From an uncultured Ignavibacteria bacterium (GTDB taxonomy: Bacteria > Bacteroidota > Ignavibacteria > SZUA-365): a stretch of DNA of 20,154 nt. Each line of letters opens with the position of its first letter. Positions within the stretch are counted from its first letter, which is position 1. The position numbers were made by a program, and so were the translations under genes. The notes under the pieces were generated by a model, which was not told the origin of the DNA, made no database searches, and worked only from the letters and a program-made list of their open reading frames with translations. Shown piece after piece: positions 1 to 7,615 of this stretch. The stretch covers positions 1-20,154 of the forward strand of contig CAJXSA010000019.1 of NCBI GenBank assembly GCA_913060595.1, read 5' to 3'.

Positions 1-1
1 T

Positions 2-1642
2 GTTGCCCAGGCGTTCACTCATGCCGTAGCGCGCGACCATGTTGCGCGCGAGCGTGGTAGCGTGCATCAGGTCGTTTTCCGCGCCGGTGGAAATGCTGTC
101 GAAGACGATGTCCTCGGCGGCGCGTCCACCGAAGAGCACGGCGAGACGGGAGAGCAGGTAATCGATGGTGTAGTTGTGCCGCTCGTCGAGCGGGGTCTGC
201 ATGGTGACGCCCAGGGCGCGTCCGCGGGGGACGATGGAGACTTTCGTCACCGGGTCCGATCCCGGTGTGAGCTTCGCGATCAGCGCGTGTCCCGCCTCGT
301 GATATGCCGTGCGGCGCTTTTCCTCGTCGCTGAGAATGATGCTCGAGCGCACGTGGCCCAGGAGTATGGTGTCGAGCGCGTCCATGAAATCCTGTTTTTC
401 CACCTTGTCCTTGCGCTTTTTCGACGCGAGAATGGCTGCCTCGTTGACGAGGTTTTTCAGGTCCGCGCCCGAGTTGCCCGGGGTGCTGCGCGCGATGTCC
501 TTGAGCACGACGTCGTCGGAAAGGGGCACCTTGCGTGTGTGCACACCAAGGATCTGTTCGCGCTCCTGCAGGTTGGGCAGATCGACGGTGATGCGGCGGT
601 CGAAGCGCCCGGGACGCAGCAGAGCGGGATCGAGCACGTCCGGCTGATTGGTCGCTGCCATGACGATGACGTCCTCGTTCGGTTCGAAGCCGTCCATTTC
701 CGAGAGCATCTGGTTGAGCGTCTGCTCCATCTCGCTGGCGCCGCCACCGTAAAAGCCCTGTATGCCGCCGCGCCGGCGGCCGATGCTGTCGATTTCGTCG
801 ACGAAGATGATGCAGGGGGCGTTTTTCTTGGCGGTGGCGAAGAGGTCGCGCACGCGGCTGGCGCCCACGCCGACGAGCATCTCGAGAAAGGCGGAGCCGG
901 AGACGTGGTAGAAGGGCACGCCGGCCTCACCGGCGACGGCACGCGCAAGGAGCGTCTTGCCTGTTCCCGGGGGACCGACCAGCAGCACGCCTTTCGGGGC
1001 GCGGCCGCCGAGGCGGTGGAAGTCCTGCGGACGGCGCAGGAAGTGAATGATTTCGTAGAGGGCTTCCTTCTGCTCCTTGGCGCCGGCGACGTCGTCGAAG
1101 GTGGTCTTGACCTTCTCCTTGGCGTAGGACTGCGCGTTCATCTTCCCCATGGACAGCAGGCCACCTGCGCCGCCTCCGCCGCCGCGAAGGCGCGAGCTCA
1201 TGAAGACGAAGAATCCCAGCATGAGCACCAGCGGGAGAATGAACCAGATGATGGTGGTCCACATGCCGCTGGTATCCTGTATGGCCACGATGGTGACGTC
1301 ATTTTCTTCGAGCAGGGTGATGAGATTGTCGTCGGAGACCGCGGTGGGAATCACGACGTTGTAGACGGGGGCAGTGCTTCCTTCCTGCTTTTCTCCGGCG
1401 CCGGTGCCGTGTGCCGTGATCATGCCCTGGTCGATTTCCACTTTTTCGATTTTCCCGTCGGCCACCATGTCCTTGAAACGGCTGTACGGGACGGAGGAAC
1501 CCTGCTGCGACCAGTTCCAGAAGAACTGCATCGCGAAAATCAGGACAAGCGCGACGAGGAACCACCGGTACATGTTCATGCCCTTGAGCGGGAACTGCGG
1601 TCCCTGCTGTTCCTGCTGATTGCGCTGCTGCTCTTTGCTCAT
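2..1642 (-). CDS. ftsH: ATP-dependent zinc metalloprotease FtsH (C-terminus cut by window edge)
   Basis: FtsH is a membrane-anchored hexameric AAA+ protease that degrades misassembled membrane proteins and some short-lived cytosolic proteins. 547 residues are present; the end of the protease domain lies beyond the window. The N-terminus is Gln-rich, followed by a membrane helix at about residues 26-46, an extracytoplasmic segment, and a second helix at about 126-148 ending in a Gly-rich linker. The AAA domain has Walker A GPPGTGKT at 223-230, Walker B IIFVDEID with Glu283, and the second region of homology AATNQPDVLDPALLRPGRFD. The zinc-protease motif HEAGH starts at His448, and the last visible stretch ends in ARYGMSERLGN, typical of M41 peptidases. 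The ATG at 1642 gives a normal N-terminus; its ribosome-binding site is weak. It lies 100 bases after der with no clear terminator or promoter between, so it may be read from the der transcript. Confidence 0.97.
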   Translation of the reverse strand, partial: MSKEQQRNQQEQQGPQFPLKGMNMYRWFLVALVLIFAMQFFWNWSQQGSSVPYSRFKDMVADGKIEKVEIDQGMITAHGTGAGEKQEGSTAPVYNVVIPTAVSDDNLITLLEENDVTIVAIQDTSGMWTTIIWFILPLVLMLGFFVFMSSRLRGGGGGAGGLLSMGKMNAQSYAKEKVKTTFDDVAGAKEQKEALYEIIHFLRRPQDFHRLGGRAPKGVLLVGPPGTGKTLLARAVAGEAGVPFYHVSGSAFLEMLVGVGASRVRDLFATAKKNAPCIIFVDEIDSIGRRRGGIQGFYGGGASEMEQTLNQMLSEMDGFEPNEDVIVMAATNQPDVLDPALLRPGRFDRRITVDLPNLQEREQILGVHTRKVPLSDDVVLKDIARSTPGNSGADLKNLVNEAAILASKKRKDKVEKQDFMDALDTILLGHVRSSIILSDEEKRRTAYHEAGHALIAKLTPGSDPVTKVSIVPRGRALGVTMQTPLDERHNYTIDYLLSRLAVLFGGRAAEDIVFDSISTGAENDLMHATTLARNMVARYGMSERLGN

Positions 1643-1742
1643 CGTAATCTCTAATCTCTTGTCAATGCTGTGTGATTCCCGCAGTGAGAATCTCGTCCAT
1701 CATTGCAACACCAAAAACGTCCGGGAAATTTCGTCCCGCGTT

Positions 1743-3062
1743 TTAATCGGCCTTGGAGGAGCGGAATTGCACCGTCAGCGGCACGCCTTTGAACTGCCAG
1801 AGATTGCGGATCTGGCGCGTGACGAAGCGGCGGTAGCTCTCCGGGATGTACTTCGGCTCGTTGGCGAAAAGCACGATGACAGGCGGCGATTCGCGCACCT
1901 GCGTGACGTAGCGGATCTTGACCTGCTTGCCTGTCGGCGTGGACGGGGGCGGTGTCGCGCGCAGGATTTCGAGGATGCTGTCGTTCAGCTCTGATGTCGG
2001 GACGCGCTTGTTGCGCTCTTCGTACACTTCGAGGCAGAGATCGAGTGTTTTGAACACGCGCTGCTGCGTGAGGGCGGAGACGAAGATCACGGGGATGTAG
2101 TCGAACATTTTCACGCGTTCGTAAATGTCCTTCGTGATCAGGTCGGCCGTGCGATGATCTTTCTCGACGAGGTCCCACTTGTTGACGACGATGACGACGC
2201 CCTTGTTGAAGCGCACCGCTTCGCTGAGCACGTCGATGTCCTGATGCGTCATGCCTTCGGAGCCGTCGAGCAGGCAGAGCGCCACGTCGCAGCGCTGAAT
2301 GCTTTTGAGCGTGCGCAGCGTGGAGAAAAACTCCACGTTTTCCTTCACCTTGCTCCTGCGCCGCAGTCCCGCGGTATCCACCAGCGTGATGGTTTTCCCC
2401 TTGTACTGCAGTCTCGAGTCAATGGCGTCGCGTGTCGTGCCGGGCACGTCGGTGACAATGGAGCGTTCGCGCCCCAGCAGGGCGTTGGTGATAGACGATT
2501 TTCCCACGTTCGGACGGCCGATGATGGCGAGCTGCAGGTGCTCTTCGTCTTCCTCCTCGACGGGATCGGGGAATCCTTCGACGACGAGGTCGAGAAGGTC
2601 GCCGGTGCTGCGCCCGTTGATGGCCGATACCACCTGCGGATCGCCGAGTCCGAGCGCGTAGAATTCCGCCTGGTTCTGTTCGTATTTCTGACTGTCGATC
2701 TTGTTGACAGCGAGAATGACTTTCTTCTCGGCGCGACGAAGCATGTTCGCCAGTTCCCGGTCGAGGGGATAGAGGCCTTCCTGTCCGTCGACGACGAAGA
2801 GAATCACCGTGGCTTCCTCGATGGAGACGCGGACCTGTTCGCGGATGGCGCGTTCGAAGACATCGTCGGATTCCGGCACGTAGCCGCCGGTATCGATGAG
2901 GACGAAGTCGCGTCCCGCCCAGTCGCTTTCACCGTAATGCCTGTCCCGCGTCACGCCCGGTTCGTCGTGCACGATGGCCTTGCGGCCGCCGACGATGCGG
3001 TTGAACAGGGTGGATTTCCCGACATTCGGACGGCCGACGATGGCCACGATGGGTTTGTTCAT
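1743..3062 (-). CDS. der: Ribosome-assembly GTPase Der (EngA)
   Basis: Der is an essential GTPase with two tandem G domains that acts in late assembly of the 50S ribosomal subunit. The 439-residue length matches the Bacillus-type enzyme. The first G domain has GRPNVGKST at 10-18, the IDTGG G3 motif and NKID. The second has GRPNVGKSS near 184, VDTAGLRRRSK and VNKWD. The C-terminal roughly 90 residues fit the KH-like RNA-binding domain. The start is set by a GGAG eight bases before the ATG. The gene follows the ABC exporter genes in the same direction, but a strong intrinsic terminator ends only about 14 bases before its start codon, so its expression may depend on read-through or attenuation (see findings). 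Confidence 0.98.
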   Translation of the reverse strand: MNKPIVAIVGRPNVGKSTLFNRIVGGRKAIVHDEPGVTRDRHYGESDWAGRDFVLIDTGGYVPESDDVFERAIREQVRVSIEEATVILFVVDGQEGLYPLDRELANMLRRAEKKVILAVNKIDSQKYEQNQAEFYALGLGDPQVVSAINGRSTGDLLDLVVEGFPDPVEEEDEEHLQLAIIGRPNVGKSSITNALLGRERSIVTDVPGTTRDAIDSRLQYKGKTITLVDTAGLRRRSKVKENVEFFSTLRTLKSIQRCDVALCLLDGSEGMTHQDIDVLSEAVRFNKGVVIVVNKWDLVEKDHRTADLITKDIYERVKMFDYIPVIFVSALTQQRVFKTLDLCLEVYEERNKRVPTSELNDSILEILRATPPPSTPTGKQVKIRYVTQVRESPPVIVLFANEPKYIPESYRRFVTRQIRNLWQFKGVPLTVQFRSSKAD

Positions 3063-3133
3063 GACAGAGGCTCCGTAAAAACATAGGACAGTGCGGCTGT
3101 CCTACGTGTTGTCCGGGACGTTCCCGGATTCAT
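3059..3133 (-). CDS. Possible 24-residue leader peptide overlapping the der start
   Basis: An open frame of 24 codons starts at ATG 3133, beginning MNPGTSRTTRR and ending TEPLS. Its TGA stop overlaps the der ATG as ATGA. It is rich in Thr (five) and Arg (three). The ATG lies about where transcription from the predicted der promoter would begin, so it would be nearly leaderless; GGGA just upstream is the only Shine-Dalgarno-like sequence. Both leader hairpins, including the terminator, lie inside it. The arrangement looks like a translated attenuator leader, but the frame is short enough to be chance. Not recognised as any known peptide. Confidence 0.3.
   Translation of the reverse strand: MNPGTSRTTRRTAALSYVFTEPLS
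3077..3106 (-). terminator. Intrinsic terminator in the der leader
   Basis: On the minus strand a 10-bp stem (CGTAGGACAG / CTGTCCTATG, one G-T wobble) with a five-base CCGCA loop is followed directly by five Ts. A second perfect hairpin, TCCGGGA / TCCCGGA with a three-base loop, lies just upstream at 3112-3128. The T-run ends about 14 bases before the der ATG, leaving room for the ribosome-binding site only. It could end the ABC-exporter transcript or attenuate der. Confidence 0.75.
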
Positions 3134-3141
3134 TATTCCCA

Positions 3142-3170
3142 AACATACGATTTTCAGGGGCGGAAATCAC
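3142..3170 (-). promoter_or_regulatory. Predicted der promoter
   Basis: A -10 TATGTT at 3147-3142 lies 17 bases from GTGATT at 3170-3165. The -35 keeps only the central TGA, but the -10 and spacing match the fur, ybbR-like and secreted-protein promoters elsewhere in this window. The -10 sits in the 14-mer AAATCGTATGTTTG, which also occurs before serC. Expected transcript start is near 3135, upstream of both hairpins. Confidence 0.45.
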
Positions 3171-3189
3171 CCGCGGACGGCAAATTCCA

Positions 3190-3225
3190 CCTCCGGCAGC
3201 GCCTCCGGCAGCGCCTGCGGCATTC
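3190..3225. repeat. Short tandem repeat, 12-base unit
   Basis: Two exact copies of CCTCCGGCAGCG (3190-3201 and 3202-3213) are followed by a degenerate third, CCTGCGGCATTC. It lies in non-coding DNA between the 52-residue membrane protein gene and the der promoter. No function is evident. Confidence 0.6.
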
Positions 3226-3228
3226 GCT

Positions 3229-3258
3229 GCGGAACAGCGGGCGGCCGCAGCATTCCGC
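3229..3258 (-). other. GC-rich inverted repeat directly after a stop codon
   Basis: GCGGAA and TTCCGC arms flank an 18-base GC-rich centre containing GCGGCCGC. On the minus strand the stem begins directly after the stop codon of the small membrane protein gene. It has no following T-run, so it is at most a 3'-end stabilising hairpin or a factor-dependent end. Confidence 0.35.
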
Positions 3259-3417
3259 TTATCCGCTGCCTTTGCGTGCGACGATGATGCGAAATACGAT
3301 GTACACCACCGCGGCGAAGACGGCCACGGCGATCACCTTGCCGATGGCCCAGAACAGAATCTTGATGGCCACGATGACAAGGACGATGAGTGCGATCACA
3401 AAAAGGAGATCTTTCAT
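3259..3417 (-). CDS. Small hydrophobic membrane protein, 52 residues
   Basis: This 52-residue frame begins MKDLLFVIALIVLVIVAIK. It is hydrophobic from residue 4 to about 46, with one break at an IGK sequence near 25-27, and ends in a basic tail (VARKGSG). It fits two closely spaced membrane helices or one long one. Its ATG lies nine bases after the stop of the ABC permease gene. The GAGG of its ribosome-binding site overlaps that stop codon (TGAGGT), which implies translational coupling and supports a real gene. It is probably an accessory subunit of the exporter or a membrane protein simply carried in the operon. I do not recognise a family. Confidence 0.72.
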   Translation of the reverse strand: MKDLLFVIALIVLVIVAIKILFWAIGKVIAVAVFAAVVYIVFRIIVARKGSG

Positions 3418-3426
3418 GCGTATACC

Positions 3427-4680
3427 TCAGGAGCGGATCCAGCGGAAAATCTCCGTGAGTCCCGGGCGTTTCCCGGTCAGCAGTATGCCGGTGCGGAAGA
3501 TTTTCGCAGCGATCCAGGTGACGACAATGATGGAACTGACGAGAACGACGAGGCTCAGCGCGATTTCCCAGGCCGGCGGCGTGGTGATGGGCAGGCGCAC
3601 GAACATCATCTGCGGGGTGATGGGCGGCAGCAGGGTGAGAACGACCAGCAGGGGACTGTTCGGACTCTGCGTGGCGATGAAGGCGATGACGATGGGCAGC
3701 ATGAGCAGCATCGACAGGTAGCCCGTGATCTGCTGCGCTTCCTGTTCAGTGGAGGCGAGGCTTCCGACGGCCACGAAGGTCGCGGCATAGAACAGGAAGC
3801 CGAGGAAGAAATACAGTATCATCAGCCAGAGGTTCTCGAGGGGGAGATTCGACAGCTGCGCCGCGAAGACGAGGGCCACGCCGATCAGCGTCCAGAACAG
3901 CACCTGCACCAGCGCGAGCATGCTGATGCCCACGATTTTTCCGAACATCAGGTCCATCGGGGAACAGCTGGACACAAGGATTTCGACAATGCGGTTGCTT
4001 TTCTCCTCGACCATGCTGCGCACAAGCATCTGTCCCGAGGACAGGATCATGATGAGCATGAAAATGAGGAACACATACGAGAGGCCGAAGGACTCGAGGA
4101 AGCCGGATTCCTTTTCCCCCTTTTCCGAAACACGCACCGTGCGCATGTCGGTCGAACGGTTCAGGTCCCGGACGCGATCGGGATCGAGTCCCGCGTGCGC
4201 GATCTTGTACCCGGAGATGATGCGGGAGATACGCCGCTCGAGCATGCGAATGCCCTCGATGTCTGACACGTTTTTCGAACGGTATTCGACGCGGTGCGAA
4301 TCCGGGGCACTCGCGGGAACGAGTATGCCGGCCACGATGCTGTCGCGGAGGAGGGCGGAGTCGATGTCCGCCTTGATGGCGTCCATGCTGCGTCCCGCCG
4401 CTTCGATGCGTTCGAGGGTGTAGCGCGCCTTCCCGTTGTCAAGCGTCGGGGATGCGGCGAGCGACGCCTCGAGCGAGTCGAAGACGATGCCGCTGGCGTC
4501 GTAGACGGCCACATTCTGCGACTCGGTGTGTTCGAGCGAATCTTTCAGCAGCGCGGGTCCGGCTGCGAAAAGCACCATGATGCCGGGAGTGAGGAAAAGG
4601 CCGATCAGGAAGCTCTTCGTTTTCACCCGCTCGATGAATTCCCACCATGCCACCCGCAGGGCCTTGCGTGTCAGTTTCAT
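3427..4680 (-). CDS. ABC-2 type transporter permease (NatB-like)
   Basis: This 417-residue protein is the membrane subunit of an ABC exporter. It has an N-terminal helix at about 24-46 (SFLIGLFLTPGIMVLFAAG), then an extracytoplasmic domain of about 150 residues, then six helices from about residue 205 to the end. This is the NatB/YhaP/ABC-2 layout, with the conserved stretch RSMVEEKSNRIVEILVSSCSP after the second helix. ATG 4680 is chosen because it overlaps the ATPase stop codon as ATGA and starts with MKLTRKALRVAWWEF, typical of the family; an upstream in-frame ATG at 4752 would lie deep inside the ATPase gene. Substrate is unknown; relatives export sodium, peptides or drugs. Confidence 0.93.
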   Translation of the reverse strand: MKLTRKALRVAWWEFIERVKTKSFLIGLFLTPGIMVLFAAGPALLKDSLEHTESQNVAVYDASGIVFDSLEASLAASPTLDNGKARYTLERIEAAGRSMDAIKADIDSALLRDSIVAGILVPASAPDSHRVEYRSKNVSDIEGIRMLERRISRIISGYKIAHAGLDPDRVRDLNRSTDMRTVRVSEKGEKESGFLESFGLSYVFLIFMLIMILSSGQMLVRSMVEEKSNRIVEILVSSCSPMDLMFGKIVGISMLALVQVLFWTLIGVALVFAAQLSNLPLENLWLMILYFFLGFLFYAATFVAVGSLASTEQEAQQITGYLSMLLMLPIVIAFIATQSPNSPLLVVLTLLPPITPQMMFVRLPITTPPAWEIALSLVVLVSSIIVVTWIAAKIFRTGILLTGKRPGLTEIFRWIRS

Positions 4681-5837
4681 CGCTGCACCTCCTTCTCCGC
4701 CGCGGTCGCGGCGTCCTCTTTGCGGAAGCGCTGGAAGCGAATGAAGGACCATGCCGCCGCGCCCACTGCCAGCAGCACGAACACGCCCTTGATCGCCTCG
4801 AAGCCGTCGCGGAGATCGAGCAGGAAGATGACGGCGACAACGAGGTAGATGAGCATGCTGACGAACTGCTTGCGCACACGCGGACTGCGCGTGGTCATCG
4901 GCGGGGGCGGGGGTGCGTCGGACACCGTTTCACGCTGCGCGGCGCCGTTGTCCTTGCCTGCGACGTCGAGGAAGATGGCGTGCAGCGAGGGCTCGATGCG
5001 CGCCACCCGGTGCAGGTCGACGGACGGCAGCAGCGCCGCGATGATGTCGTTGGTGCGCGTGTCGTCGTCGAGTTCGAGTTCGGCGAAATTGCGTGAGAGA
5101 TCCGTGACGCGCGTACCCGGAATGCTGCGCAGTGCCTCCGCATCCCCGGTGAATTCCACCTGCACGGCGTTCCTCCCGTGAATACGCTTGATGTCCGCCG
5201 GCGTGCCGTGCAGCACCGTGCGACCGTGATCGATCATGAGCAGTTCGTCGCAGAGCTTCTCCGCCTGCTCCATCTGGTGGGTGGAAAAAATGATGGCCCG
5301 GTTCTCACCCCGAAGGTGCAGCAGGGCCTCTTTCATCAGCTCCTGGTTGACCGGGTCGAGTCCGGCGAAAAGCTCGTCGAGCACCAGCAGACGGGGCTGG
5401 TGCAGAACGGAGATGATGAACTGTACTTTCTGCTGATTGCCCTTGGAGAGCTCTTCGACGTTGCGCTTCTCGTAGGGCAGCAGGGAGAAGTGTTCCAGCA
5501 TGGGGCGGGCGGCTTCGCGCGCCTCTGCGGGAGGCATGCCCTTGAGGCCGCCGAAATAGCTGATGACGTTTATGAGCTTGTTCTTTTTGTACAGGCCGCG
5601 TTCTTCGGGCAGATAGCCGATGAGGTTCTTGGTTTCCTCGCGCATGGGCGTGCCGTCGAGCAGGATGTCCCCGCGGTCCGGCTGCAGAATATCCATGATC
5701 ATCCGGATCGTGGTCGATTTTCCCGCACCGTTGGGACCGATGAGGCCGAAAATCTGTCCGGGCTGCACTCGGAAGGAGACGTCGTCGACGGCGACGACGC
5801 CGGTGAATTCCTTATGCAGGTGTGATACGTCGAGCAT
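4677..5837 (-). CDS. ABC transporter ATP-binding protein with a C-terminal two-helix membrane tail
   Basis: This 386-residue protein is the ATPase partner of the following permease. Walker A GPNGAGKST is at 34-42, the signature is LSKGNQQK (the usual LSGGQ is altered, as in NatA/YhaQ-type proteins), and Walker B is LLVLDELFAGLDP with Leu where Pro is common. The H-loop is STHQ. A DUF4162-like region follows to about residue 295. After a run of five prolines the protein continues for about 70 residues with two predicted membrane helices (about 325-342 and 348-366) and a charged tail, which is unusual for a NatA-type ATPase. The start at 5837 is preceded by AAGGG six bases upstream; longer in-frame extension upstream runs into the dus gene. 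The stop overlaps the permease start. Confidence 0.93.
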   Translation of the reverse strand: MLDVSHLHKEFTGVVAVDDVSFRVQPGQIFGLIGPNGAGKSTTIRMIMDILQPDRGDILLDGTPMREETKNLIGYLPEERGLYKKNKLINVISYFGGLKGMPPAEAREAARPMLEHFSLLPYEKRNVEELSKGNQQKVQFIISVLHQPRLLVLDELFAGLDPVNQELMKEALLHLRGENRAIIFSTHQMEQAEKLCDELLMIDHGRTVLHGTPADIKRIHGRNAVQVEFTGDAEALRSIPGTRVTDLSRNFAELELDDDTRTNDIIAALLPSVDLHRVARIEPSLHAIFLDVAGKDNGAAQRETVSDAPPPPPMTTRSPRVRKQFVSMLIYLVVAVIFLLDLRDGFEAIKGVFVLLAVGAAAWSFIRFQRFRKEDAATAAEKEVQR

Positions 5838-5925
5838 GCGGATCCCTTCTGTGATTCCTTGTATCAATGTATCTACGGAGGCGCGCTGTCCAGGTTGCAG
5901 TCGACGCGGCATTCGTATTCGGGGA

Positions 5926-6999
5926 TTATCCCTCGGCGCGCAGCACTCCCCGGGCCCAGAACAGCACGCGTTCGCGGAAGCCGTCTTCGCGCGTACGGGC
6001 TTCCGCGTCGTCGGGGGGCAGCGGACGCGGACGGTTTTCGAAAAATCGCACCGCCGCAGCGATGACGTCCGCTGCGTTTTCCGTCGCGAACAGCCGCTCG
6101 CGCAGGGTGTCGAAGCCCGCATAGCGCCGCCCGTACCAGAGCGCATGCTTGCGGATGCGCGGCAGGGCGCGCACATCGCCGAACTCGCGCTGCATGTGGA
6201 GGAGATGATCGCGTACGAGTGCGACGAGCTCTTCCGGCTCCGGCGTGCCGTCATGCAGGCCACAGCGCCGACCTTCACTGATATGCCGGAAAATCCAGGG
6301 GGTGCCCAGGCTGCCACGCGCGACCATGACGGCATGCACACCGGTCTGCTCGCGCATGCGAAACGCATCGTCGGCTGAAAAAATGTCTCCGTTGCCGATG
6401 ACGGGAATGCCCGAGGCGGCGACGGCGTCGGCGAGCACCTCCCACTGCGCGGCCTCGTGATAGGCGACGTCGCGTGCCCGCGCGTGTATGGCGATGAACA
6501 GCGCGCCGCTGTCCGTCGCGGCCCGGACGATTTCACGCACGCCGGTGGAGGACTGTCGTCCCTGCATGCGCACTTTCACTGCGACCGGGATGTCGGTGGC
6601 GCGGACCGCGGTCTCGATGACGGCGGCAAAGCGCGGAAGGTCGTCGAGAAGCTGCGCGCCGGCGCCCGCTTCGCAAATGCGTTCGTTCGGGCAGCCGCAG
6701 TTGATGTCGAAGAGGTCAGGCTTGAGGGGCAGCAGCCGGCGTGCGGCGGCCTCCGTGTTGTCCGGATCGGCGGCGACCAGCTGCAGGGCCACCGGACGTT
6801 CCTCGGGAGTGAACACGGCGTTGCGAAAGGAATGCGAGGAGGAATGGACGATGCCCGCCGCACTGACCATTTCCGTATACGTCAGCGCGGCACCCATGCG
6901 CGCGCAGAGCGTGCGAAAAGGGATGTCCGTCGTCGCCAGCATGGGCGCGAGCAGGGCTTTCCCCTTGATTTTATTGATGATATGCTGCGCATCCTGCAT
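5926..6999 (-). CDS. dus: tRNA-dihydrouridine synthase (Dus family)
   Basis: An FMN-dependent enzyme that reduces uridines in the tRNA D-loop to dihydrouridine using NADPH. The 357-residue TIM barrel begins with the family's LLAPMLATTDIPFR segment at about 16-29, followed by TEMVSA. The NCGCP box has the expected catalytic Cys103 plus an extra Cys101. VAVKVRM near 140, an IHARAR segment and GNGDIF later provide the FMN phosphate-binding regions. The C-terminal helical domain carries RKHALWYGRRY. The Dus subtype cannot be set from sequence alone. The ATG at 6999 has only a poor Shine-Dalgarno. It lies 62 bases after the DUF2147 gene and 88 bases before the ABC ATPase, all in the same direction. 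Confidence 0.93.
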   Translation of the reverse strand: MQDAQHIINKIKGKALLAPMLATTDIPFRTLCARMGAALTYTEMVSAAGIVHSSSHSFRNAVFTPEERPVALQLVAADPDNTEAAARRLLPLKPDLFDINCGCPNERICEAGAGAQLLDDLPRFAAVIETAVRATDIPVAVKVRMQGRQSSTGVREIVRAATDSGALFIAIHARARDVAYHEAAQWEVLADAVAASGIPVIGNGDIFSADDAFRMREQTGVHAVMVARGSLGTPWIFRHISEGRRCGLHDGTPEPEELVALVRDHLLHMQREFGDVRALPRIRKHALWYGRRYAGFDTLRERLFATENAADVIAAAVRFFENRPRPLPPDDAEARTREDGFRERVLFWARGVLRAEG

Positions 7000-7061
7000 C
7001 CCGCAAAATACATTCCCGGGGGATTACAGGGCAAGTGTATCTGATAATCCGGTACGCCGTG

Positions 7062-7511
7062 TCAGTCCGCCCGCGTCCACGTCTGTGAGCGCCCGATGAA
7101 GCTGAAGCCGATGTACCCCCGGACATCGAGGGTTTTCCCGTCTTCGGAAAGCGTCATTTCGCAGCTGTAGGTTTTGCCGTTTTTCGGATCGTAGATGTCG
7201 CCGTCCTCCCAGACATTGTCTTCGTCGTAGACAAAGCCCGACAGCATCACGAGTCCGACAAGCGGCCGCGACCGCAGTTTCTCCTCCGGGTTCTCCTTGT
7301 CCCGCTTCGGTTTGCCGTTCTTGTCGTTCGGCTCACGGAGCCAGATGATCTTGCCGTAGTACGAATCGCCCTTGTTGTAGATTTTGATCTTGGCCTTTTT
7401 GTCCTCCACCAGCCAGGTGCCGACCACGGCGTCGGCCTCGCCGGACTGGGCGTACAGGTTCATGCTGAAGGCCACGCAAAAGGGCAGGAGAAGCAGGAGT
7501 CCGCGTTTCAT
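7062..7511 (-). CDS. Exported DUF2147 family protein
   Basis: A 149-residue secreted protein with a signal peptide (MKRGLLLLLPFCVAFSMNLYAQ, cleavage after about residue 22). The mature part matches the DUF2147 pattern: GTWLVEDKKAKIKIY at the N-terminus, YYGKIIWL, a Lys/Asp/Asn-rich NGKPKRDKENPEEKLR segment, IYDPKNGKTYSCEM, LDVRGYIGFSFIGRSQTWTR at the end. The fold is probably a small beta barrel; the biochemical role is not established. The start is set by AAGGAA five bases before the ATG at 7511; an in-frame ATG at 7754 lies antisense inside fur and is rejected. It diverges from fur across 129 bases that hold the Fur-like operator, so iron control is possible. Confidence 0.9.
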   Translation of the reverse strand: MKRGLLLLLPFCVAFSMNLYAQSGEADAVVGTWLVEDKKAKIKIYNKGDSYYGKIIWLREPNDKNGKPKRDKENPEEKLRSRPLVGLVMLSGFVYDEDNVWEDGDIYDPKNGKTYSCEMTLSEDGKTLDVRGYIGFSFIGRSQTWTRAD

Positions 7512-7540
7512 GTCGTTTCCTTGCGTATGGGTGATGGGAA

Positions 7541-7569
7541 AATATAGCAAAAAGGATTTTTTTCGCACA
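7541..7569 (-). promoter_or_regulatory. Possible DUF2147 promoter
   Basis: TATATT at 7546-7541 on the minus strand is a fair -10 about 30 bases before the DUF2147 ATG, and TATATTTT also fits TAnnTTT. The hexamer 17 bases upstream (TGTGCG) is a poor -35. Confidence 0.3.
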
Positions 7570-7586
7570 GTATTATCGCTTTTCTC

Positions 7587-7615
7587 TTGATCGGCATGAT
7601 AAAATCCCGTATGTT
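7587..7615 (+). promoter_or_regulatory. Predicted fur-feo promoter
   Basis: TTGATC at 7587-7592 and TATGTT at 7610-7615 are separated by exactly 17 bases. The -10 overlaps the left end of the palindrome at 7614-7640, so a bound repressor would block it. Expected transcript start is near 7622, giving a leader of only about 20 bases. Confidence 0.65.

Noticed and set aside
62..1654. 530-codon open frame on the plus strand
   Set aside because: Antisense to ftsH, whose Walker and HEAGH motifs are intact in the opposite strand.
1660..1665. Perfect TTGACA on the minus strand before ftsH
   Set aside because: The base 17 positions on would place the -10 at the ftsH start codon, where there is no -10-like sequence.
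1716..1742. Possible terminator between der and ftsH (CGGGA / TCCCG before a T-run)
   Set aside because: The stem is only five base pairs with a seven-base loop, and the Ts are not adjacent to it.
4896..4898. Internal ATG as start of a separate small membrane protein after the ABC ATPase
   Set aside because: It is in frame with the ATPase with no stop between, and no ribosome-binding site precedes it, so an in-frame C-terminal extension is simpler.
7012..7050. GGATTA / TAATCC inverted repeat between the DUF2147 and dus genes
   Set aside because: Six base pairs around an 18-base loop with no following T-run; too weak to call a terminator.
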